64,000 nt of DNA, from contig JAJIRX010000570.1 in assembly GCA_023853785.1 (NCBI GenBank), positions 434,001 through 498,000 of the forward strand, given 5' to 3'. The notes beneath the pieces were generated by a model that did no database searches, had not been told where the DNA came from, and was given only the letters and a program-made list of their open reading frames with translations. This document shows, in pieces, positions 12,097 through 23,200 of this stretch. The position numbers were made by a program, and so were the translations under genes. The DNA comes from Psilocybe azurescens (Eukaryota; Basidiomycota; Agaricomycetes; Agaricales; Agrocybaceae). The first letter of the stretch is position 1. Every line of letters begins with the position of its first letter.

Positions 12097-13155
12097 CTTA
12101 CTGAGATCCGAGCATCCCACGGCGGACCAACAGCCTCATTGTCCGCGTTAAGCAAAATAATCGTTTGCGATACAGGATTATAATGTATGTATGGCATGAC
12201 ACGGACACGCCAGGCCCCATCGTACACACGCTCCTCCACGCCAGAATGCAAGCGTTCAAGCTCAAGCCTCAAGCCTCAAGTTTTGAGAAAGCACAACGTT
12301 TATATTTTAGGGAAAAGGGTGTAGTACTGTAATGTTTGGGTTATATTGTAGATATACCTCTTCGTTAATAAGACTCGTACAATAATGGCATTTGTGCTTT
12401 GTGAAGGGATCGTCCCGATCGTGCAGATACGATGATTTGCACTATGAATTAAATCAGCTCTTCAAGCATTCCTTCTTTCAAAATATTTTATCGACTATCT
12501 TGGCTGCGGGCATTTGACTTTGAAGGCGTTCATGCAACGTTTATGAGCGGTCGATTCGAATCTGATGAACATATGACGCCGAACAACACACGTGACTCCG
12601 CGCCAAAGTTTACTCAATCTTGAACTTGAAGCTCTTAGCTCTACTTACGCATTGTGCAACTCTACTAGCACATGCTGCCGTTCCTGACTGGTCAGAATTT
12701 CCACCTTTACTCCATCTCAACCATTTATCTGTTTATTCTATCCCTATGTTGCTGAACTTCTGGTTTCCAATCTCCCTAGCAAGTATGTGTGCCTACATGA
12801 TGTCTTCTTCAATTCTGTGCTCTATACGCCATTCTAACGAAATTAGGCTTCAATTACTCTAGTAAGTCATTCAATAGGAACTCACAGCACTATAAAGAGA
12901 AAAGTCTAGATTACCGGCTGAGCAGTCATACATCGCATGGTGGGAATAGGCCTAAAGATAGTGTCTGTGTGGGATCATCTTTCGATGATGTTTCTCAGGG
13001 TGTACTTGTATATCTCATGCTTTGGGACTTACCAACCAGACATCTTTATATAAACGAAGATATCCATTGTTGCACTCCCAATATACCAAATTACAACCCT
13101 TTCCGACCAATCTTCGCCTCTTCATCCCCAGATTCCTCCTGGCCTGACGTCAGCA
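12097..13155. other. Intergenic stretch upstream of ABC transporter 1
   Basis: About 1.06 kb. A short open frame at 12620-12862 starts with a hydrophobic leader but has no partner exons or domain, so it is not called. The last 90 bp before the ABC start are C/T-rich, as in many fungal promoters. Confidence 0.4.
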
Positions 13156-16100
13156 ATGGGTAATCTTGCAGTTCAGAGTACTGAACGAGGAACAATCCAA
13201 TTATTAGAACTCCACACGGCAGTTAAAGACGTGTGAGTTACTTGAAGATACATCATTTCTTGTCTTATATGTGTATCCGTCAGGCTTTCAAACGACCCTC
13301 GCTTTCTGCCACTTCTCTTATCGGTCGTCCTTTTGTCCTGGCAGGTGATCTATGCGGCCCTTTGTCTTTGCAAATTATTTGGAAGGACTGGCCGCGGTGT
13401 ACAGCTCCATTCTGCTTGGGCGCGTTGTCGAGGACTAGTAATAGGTTTTTTGGAGGTTGGTACTAAACAAGACGGCGGCTACGCGATTTTCGGCTATATG
13501 GTGACGCGTGTGGTGGGCTCCCTTGTTCTATTATACCTCTCCGCGACAACTACGCGAGATGACAAGTGCAGAGAGACTCCCAGTCGCGTAAAATGGTTAC
13601 CTTCTGGTGTCTGTCCAGAAGATTCGTTGACCGTCTCATTCGTGAGTTGTTGACCTCTTTACCTCAAGTGAAACCCAGAAAGCAACATTTTTATGCAGGC
13701 CTATGCAACATTCCTGGCCGTAATGTCTTTTAGACCAAATACGCGATCGATAGTTTCGCCTATCAAATTTCACGTTGCTATTTTACTTTCGATTTTAGGG
13801 GTTTACGCCTACCGTGACATCTGGCCTTTGTCCACGTATGCGTTACAACCTGCAGATAAAGCAGAAGGCAACATCCTTTGGGTCAAGATCGCCCTTCTTA
13901 CTGTAACTGCGGTGATAATACCCTTATTCATCCCTCATCCTTATGTCCCCGTAGACCCGAAGGTGTGTTTGGAATCATATTTCAGACCCTTATATCAAAC
14001 ATACTTTCTAGATTCCCTCGTCTATCCCTAATCCTGAGCAAACTGCTTCTTGGATTTCAGTCTTCACATACACGTTTATGGATCCTACAATTCGGCTAGC
14101 AAATAAGGTCCCGCATCTACGACACGACCAACTTCCTCCTCTTGCAGACTATGACGAAGCAAAGTATCTGTCAAGCACTGCATCTAAGGTTTACGATTCT
14201 TCTATGTTTTATTGAACGACAATGCTCAACCTACTGCAGTATATCGATCCATTTTCGGGTGCCAAGCGCCGCCATTTATTTTTCGGATTGATTACCTATT
14301 TTCGTGGGTCCTTTGCACTTTCAAATAATCTCTATAAGCTAAATACCCTGACAGGCCATGATTATATTATCATTTCTATCAGTCTCGTTCTCGTATCGGC
14401 ATCCAGCTTCGCTTCCCCATAGGCATAAATAGAACTCTCCAGTAAGCATTTTCCCGTTATATGGCATCACTACTATTAAAACACGCCGATATGCGTTTCG
14501 TAGTTATCTCGAAGAACGCCATCAAGGTGTCGAGCCGTCTATCAAGCCCTGGGTCTGGATCCTTCTGATGCTTTTTGGGCCATTGTCAAAGTCTATCTTC
14601 GATAACTATAGTTATTATGTCCAGACTAGGGTTCACGTCCGAGTTCGGGCACTGTTGACCCAACTTGTCTTCGAGCACAGTCTGCGAATTAGGATGAAAG
14701 CCGAAGCTGAGGAATTAGAACCCAGTGGGTCTCAATCTTCATCTGCCAACGCGCAATCGAGAACAGGAAGTGAACACACAACGAATACTCTCAGCAGTAG
14801 CAGCGCTGCTAATACGCCGATTTCTGAAGTCGAAGATGTAGAAACGGATCATGAACATGATGTACAGTCTAGTCGGGCGGCTTCGACGGTGGCCGATTCT
14901 TCAGCAGGAGCCTCACCTGCAACACCAGGTGATAATGGCAACCCAAGTGATCAGAAGAAGAAAAAGACCCCAGAAGAAATCGCTAGTACTCAGCCCCGAA
15001 AAACCGTCGGGTCACGCTGAAAATCTCATTGGTAAAATGAACAATCTAGTCACGAGTGACCTCATCAGAATTACCGATGGCTGCGACTTTTTGACCGTTG
15101 GTGAGCCGTGTTATATGCACTACATTAATTTGAAGATTCGTTTATCTCGTCGTCATAGGTCTTCTGGTTCCTATGCAAATGACCTTTTCTATCTTGTTTC
15201 TCTATCAAATTTTTGGATGGAGGTTAGTCAATCGTATGCATGATCAGGAAGACCTCACCCAATCACAATGATGCTTTAGTGCCCTTGTAGGTCTCGCTGT
15301 TACAGCAGTACTTGGCCCTGTCGTCGGCTACATTGGTAAACATGTCCAGAAAGTGCAAAAGGAAAAAATGCAGTTTGTAAGTACTATGTGGTGTATCCGC
15401 CTTACGAGTCAAATAGCTGACCTATTTGTTAGACGGATTCAAGGGTTCAATCGATAACAGAAGGTGCGTATGTTGAGTCTCGACATTATACCTGATCTCA
15501 TTCAAAATCATAGCTGTGGCAATCCTGCGGATGATTAAAATGTTCGGATGGGAGGGCAAAATGGCGAAACGTTTGGCAATCACGCGAGAAGTAGAGCTCG
15601 GTTGGATTTGGAAAGCAAAGGTACATACACTCCACTAGCACTATCGGGTAAATTTCGTGTTGTTGGCTTACATGCAAGATCAGATTCTTCAGCTTGCCAA
15701 CAGAATAGTCACGTAGGTGTTTTAACTATGTAGTGTGCGCTGAGCTTCATCCGATATTTACGCAACACTTCTAGTACGTTCGTTCCGACCATTTCGATGT
15801 TCGTCACATTTGCGGTATACACCATCATCATGAAAGAGGGGCTCACTGGTTCGTGTTTATTCACAATATAATCTCATGGACCCATCAGAATTTGGCGCTT
15901 ATTATCCTGTTTTACGTCTGGTGCAGCTTCAAAGATCTTCTCAAGTACAGCCGTCTTCATGATTTTCAGAGAGCAGCTTGCTAGATTGTCCCAGCAGTTT
16001 ATTCACATTGTTCAAGGTATTGTTGGTTAAATTCTACACCGGTCAGATAACGTCGAACAACATTCTTATACAGCAAAGGTATCTTTGGATCGCGCGAACT

Positions 16101-19100
16101 CGTTTCTTCGGGATACCGAGCTTCTCGATGGGTTCACAGAGACAAACGATCCACCCTATGTCCCGGTTAGTAGTACCCAAAGCGTCCTCGATACCGATCT
16201 TGGGTTCAGAAATGCGACATTTTCTTGGTCGAATGAGGAGACCCATGGGCCAGTGACGCTGTCGTATAGGAATTTCAGACTTCGCATTAAGGGTGAACTG
16301 ATCTTCAAGCAAAATTGCATCAACCTGATTACTGGACCTACGTAAGAAATTTCTACGGAGGAATGCATGTCACGAATACTCATCCAGCGTTTGACTTCCC
16401 TCAGGGGATCTGGCAAGACGTCTATTCTTATGGCGTTATTAGGTGGCCCAGACAGGTTTCTTTGTCGAAGGCTTGGTCTGATTTATATACAGGAGAAATG
16501 CATTTCATCCCTGATCGAGAAGATTCATGGTTCAACTTGCCTCGCCAAGGAGGTGTAGCATATGCTGCTCAGGAGTCTTGGGTGCAAAATGCGACAATCA
16601 GAGAAAATATCCTCTTCGGATCTACATTTGACGAAGAACGATATAACACAGGTAAAGCTACTTAATCATTACTACTACCAAGATTGAAGCTTGCCTAGTT
16701 GTATATCAATGCGCTTTGGAGAAAGACTTTGAGCTTTTGAAGCTGGAGATAAGAGCGAGGTCGGGGAACGTGGCTTGACATTGAGGTGAGATTTACATTT
16801 CGAATAATTTTCCAAAGAGTTAACTCGAAGGCGGTCTTACAGTGGTGGACAAAAGGTAGCACTCAAATTACATTCCCTAACGTTGGCGGTTACTGATGAC
16901 AATTGTCAGGCTCGAGTGACCCTGGCCAGGGCGATTTATTCTTCTGCAAAGATCATTCTTTTAGACGATATTCTTGCCGCTCTGGATGTTCATACGTAAG
17001 CCAGAGTATTCTGTGGGCATACAAGCTCGATGTTGCAGTTGTATTTACTCCGATCTTGTAGGTCAGCTTGGATCGTTGAGAAGTGCTTCCAAGGAGATCT
17101 TATTAAAAACCGGACAATTCTGCTCGTTGTGAGTCATTATTATCTACAGTACTTGGGAAAGCTGAGAATTCAATCAGACTCATAACATTGCGTTGGCTGG
17201 TCCCATTGCTCACCTGGTTGTCACGCTTGGAATCGAAGGCAGTCTCAAAGTATACAATAACCCCGGTGAGATCGCCGCTGTACGTGAGGGCGTCTTTCTT
17301 GAAGAAGTCGAGGAGCAACTGGATAGCGCCAAAGAAGCAAAAGAAGATGAGACGGCTACATCTAAAAACATTAGTGACGGGAAGCTTGTGGTGGCTGAAG
17401 AAATCGTTGAAGGGCGTGTTACCTGGGCATCTGTAAAACTCTTCCTTTCGGGACTTGGAGGCGAACACCCCCTCTTCTTTTCTCTGCTGTGGCTAGTGGG
17501 ACTGACAACATCGCAAGTAATATCTGTGCTACAACCATGGTATCTTGGTGTCTGGGGATCTCAATACGAAACGCACGCACCGTCTGAGGTTCGCCTTTCA
17601 TAGTATGTGTTACGCCAGACTACTCCAGATAGATATAATTGCTGATATGTACATATTCGCACAGCTACCTTCTAGGCTTTTCAGCTCTTATAGGTTCCCG
17701 AGTCGTTCTCACCTTGGTAACCGAATTCGTTCTTGGTCTTCGTTCTGTCAGGGCTTCTCGAGTCATTCACGCAAAGCTCATTGATTCTGTCCTTGGAAGT
17801 ACATTGAGGTGCGTTTTTGCTATCTGGAGATCGTAGGAATTGGTGCTCACCCAAAAGTGACTCAACACAAAGATGGTTAGATGAAACTCCTACTGCCCGA
17901 ATAATTTCCAGGTGTACTGAAGACATCGACACTGTTGATAATTGGATCATGCAGTCCGTGCAATTAGTTGTCGATATGTCTGCTGGAATGTTGGCTTCCC
18001 TTGCAAGTATTTCATTGTTCACTCCCGTGTTTTTGCTTCCTGGCATAGTGGCTGCAGTCATTGGAACTTTGTTAGGAAATGTATATCTGAAAGCTCAACT
18101 ATCAATGAGCCGAGAGGTCAGGTGGGCGATCTTACTGATACTATATCATTCGTGGTTTATATCTTAACAAGCGATTTCTCACAAGTAATGCTCGGTCTCC
18201 ACTACTTGCTCATTTTAGTGCAGCCACGCACGGCCTTGGTAAGTCTTTGCCCTTCGAACGTTGCTATTGACTTACTGTTATGAATATAGTATCTATTCGG
18301 GCTTATGGCGCCCAAAAAGTGTTTTCTGAAGAATCGATTAGGCGTATCGACTACTACTCTCGCGCTGCCAGGACATCCTCAGTTGTGAACAAATGGATCA
18401 ACCTCCGTATCGACACACTGGGAGCTGTTTTTACATCAACACTTGCATTTTATCTCGTGTATGGAGGCACCTTGGGAGCATCAAACACGGGATTTTCACT
18501 CAATATGTCTTCGATGTTCTGCATTTATGTGTTCTACCTGATTCGCTTCATTAACGCGTTGGAGGTAGACTCTAACAGGAAAGTGTACAATATAGTGAAT
18601 CACAATGAACCTCGAAGATCTAATCATTAGCATGTTCAATAGCCTAGAGCGCATTCAAGGTTATCTCAATATTGAACATGAGCCCAAACCCACCAGCACT
18701 GGCCGGCCTCCTGCGGCTTGGCCCACAAGCGGCGACATTCGGGTGGAAAGACTATCTGCACGATACTCAAAGGTGAGCTATCCAAGAATCTTCGACATGC
18801 AAGGTTTAATTCAGACTTTGGTTAGTCTGGCCCAAAGGTATTGCACGACCTCTCCTTCCACATTTATTCTGGCCAGCGTATCGGTGTCGGTATGTGTATT
18901 ATTATCTGCTTTTTATGGCTTGCCAACTGGCTCACTCTTTACTTGCAGTTGGTCGCACCGGAAGTGGAAAGGTAATGTATCCCTTTGCCTCCCATCTGTG
19001 TGACCTAACTGCTAATAACCAATCTGTGTAGAGCTCATTGACACTTGCGCTCCTGAGATGCATCCTCACTGAAGGAACAGTGATATTCGATGGTATTGAT

Positions 19101-20028
19101 ACTAGTACAATCAATCTGGATGCGCTGAGGTCCAATATTACCATAATTCCACAAGTTGTAAGTTTCGCATTTTGTGCCCTCGAGTCCTTAGCTAAGTGGA
19201 TTTGAACGCCCTGACAGCCTGAACTTTTGAGTGGTAAGCGTGGCTATCGACTGTTATAATATTTAGGTCGAAATGCAGGGCACGTTAGGTACACTTCGTC
19301 AAAATCTCGACCCTTTTGACCAGAACGACGATGTCACATTAAATGATGCCTTGCACGCATCAGGCTTGTTCTCACTCCAAGAGGATCTGTCAGAAGAGGC
19401 ACGACTTACCTTGGACAGCAAAATAGCAGGAGGTGGCAACAATCTTTCCGTCGGTCAAAGGCAAATTATCGCACTTGCTCGAGCTATGGTACGAGGGAGC
19501 AAGTTGTTGATTCTAGACGAAGGTCAGAGTGACTAAAATATCGTTTAATCATCATCGCTTACACACATTGTTTCCAAATAGCAACCTCTGCAATTGGTGA
19601 GTCTTTATTCAATGTCAACGGAGATAAGAAGTTTGGCTGATAATTTCGAAGACTATAACACGGATTCTCTTATTCAAAGTACACTCCGAAGCAAGCTCGG
19701 AGCCGACATCACCGTTATCACTGTCGCCCATCGGTTGCAGACCATTATGGATGCAGATAAGATAGTGCGTCGATTATGCAATTAAGCTGAATTAATATTA
19801 ACAAAGAACAAGATGGTTCTTGACAGTGGAAGAATTGTATGCTATTTATTTTCATTTGTCCTTTCGGGTTGATAGCTGACAAAACGCCTAATGTGTTAGG
19901 TTGAATTTGACGCCCCGAAAGTCCTTTTACAGAACAAAACCGGGGCGCTGCGCGCATTGGTCGAAGGAAGCGCCGATAAGGAATTGTTATATGATCTCAT
20001 GGAAAGGACCTCTTACAGCGTTGCATAG
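13156..20028 (+). CDS. ABC transporter 1, ABCC (MRP-type) full transporter
   Basis: This is a membrane exporter with an extra N-terminal membrane region, TMD1, NBD1, TMD2 and NBD2. The start ([13 protein letters not shown]) was chosen because its first exon splices in frame (13232|13284) into the first membrane segments. NBD1 has [23 protein letters not shown] and [12 protein letters not shown]. Asp replaces the catalytic Glu after Walker B, as is usual in ABCC NBD1. NBD2 has [23 protein letters not shown] and LLILDEATSAID. A Ser/Glu-rich cytosolic loop lies at 14700-15000. Features to check: T4 at 16735-16738 should be T5 to keep NBD1 in frame; a +1 frame change at 14940-15000 could be a 58-bp intron or an indel; and one intron begins GA at 18579. 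Micro-exons include 13 nt at 16843-16855. The substrate is unknown. The nearest relative here is ABC transporter 2. Confidence 0.9.
16843..16855 (+). other. 13-nt micro-exon carrying the NBD1 signature
   Basis: The exon TGGTGGACAAAAG lies between ...CTTACAG and GTAGCACT. Joined to its neighbours it encodes S-G-G-Q-K of the ABC signature. In ABC transporter 2 the same codons are not interrupted after the K. Confidence 0.7.
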
Positions 20029-20274
20029 ACTAGTGCTGGCATTCATCACGATCTGTAAAGCGTTTCACCATAGTACAGAACAAAATCTTCAGATTTTGGC
20101 AACTGCCTCTTAGTGTCCCTAACAATTAGTTGGCAAGTTAGTGTATTTTCTCAACGATGTTGGAAGAATGTCTATTCTATGCATATAATCTCAAACAGGC
20201 TGGCACATCTCAAGGCGTTGCTCTGCGAACCGCCTTGCTGGCTATCAATGTCATAACAACACTATTGATTCATT
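20029..20274. other. Convergent spacer between ABC1 and the 7TM gene
   Basis: This 246-bp stretch between two stop codons should contain both 3' ends. Nothing else was seen. Confidence 0.4.
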
Positions 20275-23200
20275 TCAGACTGGATCCCCCAGCGTGTCAT
20301 CAGCTTTAGACTTCCCCATCGCTCCAACCGCTGGAGTCCGCGTTGCATTGCCTGTTGAGGAGCTGACCTGGCTTCCAACGGCATTTTCACGGCCACTTCC
20401 TTGCTGGGACTCGAATTGCAGGCTGGTTATGTGAGGGGTTGTTGGGGCAGCTATCTCGTTTGGGTTTGTAAGAGCAACTCTCGCTACCAAAACCGTTGGA
20501 GCCATCCCCTAATTGTAGGTCAGAGAACCCGATTGTCCATCTGATGATAAGAGCCACGTACGGCAACCACAATCAACACTGCTTACCAGTAATACGTAGC
20601 TTCATACCAGGGAGACCCCAAAGTACTGAATGACGGAACGACGGTAGAGATGGCCTGGAAGAAGAGTACAAATGAGTAAGCTGATGCTGACTCGATGACC
20701 AGCATCACAATATGGTTGAATAGTCTTTTCGAAGGTAAACCGTTCGAACTAGAGACGGAATGTATTTTGTACCCAATGAGAAACGTGGTGACCACTGTGC
20801 TACTTAGAGACACGAATACCAGAGAGCTCGCAATATCGTTGAATAGTGTGGCTTCTGAGTGGTTGGTTAGGCGGTGGCGTAGCCCTTCTAAGGCTGTCGC
20901 TGTAACAAACAACCCTGCGATAACATGATGTTACGAGTCCTATTACGTAGTAATAGACTCGTTCTTTAACTCAGGGACCCAAACGGCGCCATCATTTTTC
21001 GCTATCAACCAACGTGACTTGCAACACGTGATAGTTATATTTGTAATCGTTTTCAGCCCGCTCGGTTACTTCCGGTTTTTGTGGCACGTGTTATAGGCCC
21101 AAATGTTTTTATTTTTAGTTACTCGTAGCCAAAAAAGTAATCACGCTTAAGTAATCTGATGGCATTTTTGAGTGGGTTCATCGAAAATAAAAGGCCTTGT
21201 TCTCGTCAAGTAAGATAGTCAAGCAACTGAAAATTTGAAGAATGCATTGTATAATACAATAGAGTGCAAATATAAAATTTTGGCCAAAAACAATGATTAG
21301 AAAGTCAAAGAGAGCTGAATCTACCAATTTGTATGCTTTCAAGTGTCAATGGAAAGTTTAGGGCTATCTAATCTTCCCAATAGCTCAATAAATATATAAA
21401 AATTGAGAATATGATTCATTAGATATCTAATAGTAACCATGTATAAATTTTAGGCAGAACAACTGGGCTTCAACAAAATATCAAGTGCGCAATCCCATTG
21501 ACAATTGATAGGTGGTTATGCAAGAACTTGTCACATACTAAAACACATCCCTGTCCAAGATTTCCTGCACATATCTCATGTTTAACACACTCTGTAATCT
21601 TGAGACAACTGAATATAATACTGAATGCTCATTTGACAGAACTTGAACCATGAATTCTTAGTTTAGGAGTGCACCCTCTGACTGAAGATTATACATGGTT
21701 ACTATTAGATATCTAATGAATCATATTCTCAATTTTTATATATTTATTGAGCTATTGGGAAGATTAGATAGCCCTAAACTTTCCATTGACACTTGAAAGC
21801 ATAAAATTGGTAGATTCAGCTCTCTTCGACTTTCTAATCATTGTTTTTGGCCAAAATTTTATATTTGCACTCTATTGTAGTATACAATGCATTCTTCAAA
21901 TTTTCAGTTGCCTGACTATCTTACTTGACGAGAATGAGGCCTTTTATTTTCGCTGAGCCCACTCAAAAATGCCATCAGATTACTTAAGTGTGATTACTTT
22001 TTTGGCTACAAGTATGTCTCCCACATGGTACTTGTAGTTGTCTTTGGCCACTTGGTTATTTCTGGTTTTTGTGCAGCACAGGCCTTTAACAACGCCTGTG
22101 GGAAGATTTCTTTCTTTCCCTCCTTTCCACATCATTGTTGCCTCCCCACTGCCTTTTGGGTATGTTTGCTTGATGTTATGCATGTGTTTCCTCTCAGTCA
22201 TGTTGTTAACTAGTCTTACACACTGTACATCTTCAGCTGTTCACCTTTGCTGTATGTAGTTTAGCAATGTTTTTAGTGTAATACTTATTGGTACTCTGTT
22301 GTCTGACGATACCTTTGTGTGTAGTCCTTACATATATAATTGACTTCTTTGTATATTGGTATTAACATTTTTCTGCTGTTGTTTACTGGAAATGTAGCAT
22401 TAGTGACATTCATTATATCTGGGATGCTGTACATGATTTGAATTCTATATTCTACATACTATGTAATGCTATGAGTGAAATGTGTGATGTTGACTGTAGC
22501 TAACACATGTTACCCTTCAGGGCACTGTTCAACTGCTAATGAACATGTGTTCCATGCTGCGGCACATGTTCTTCTCCTAATTGAACACACTCTTTCTTTT
22601 GGTGACTGTAAACTTCTGCATCATCTTTGGTGAGTCTGCTTTCTGTTTCTGATTGTGCTTGTTCTGATAGCAACACATTTTAGTTTCCATGTGATGCCAT
22701 GGGTGGAAGATCACCTACCATCTCTCCTATCAATGTTAATGCTTTCAGCACAATGTTCATCAACACAGAATTGTCCTTGTTTTTATATGCTATGAAGGAC
22801 ATGGTGGCCCTTACTATATCTCCAACCTCAAATGCTGCTGGTTCGATGTGTTTCATGCTATTGTGCAGTGAGCTACTTCTTTATGGTATTCAATATGATT
22901 CTCACCTTATTCTTCCTTGTTTGTCAGCATATTCTCATAGATAATCTACCTTGTTATCCATGCTGTGTATACAGTCAGTGCCACAGATTTGGGTGAGAGT
23001 GCCACATGGATCAACTCCCACTTTGAATGGCATTCCTGATTCCATACATATCATCTCCAGCCATTCTTGTTACTCTCCATGAATGTGGTTGCTCAAAAAC
23101 ACTACATGGTACTTGTCCTTCTATCAACAGTGTCATCAGCTACTGAATAACACTTTGTTTATATAGTAGTGCAGGCTTACGTTGAATTCCACTATTGCAG

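Noticed and set aside
12620..12862. 80-codon frame with a hydrophobic N-terminus as a small secreted protein
   Set aside because: No mature domain or Cys pattern, and it is followed by further stops with no supporting splice sites.
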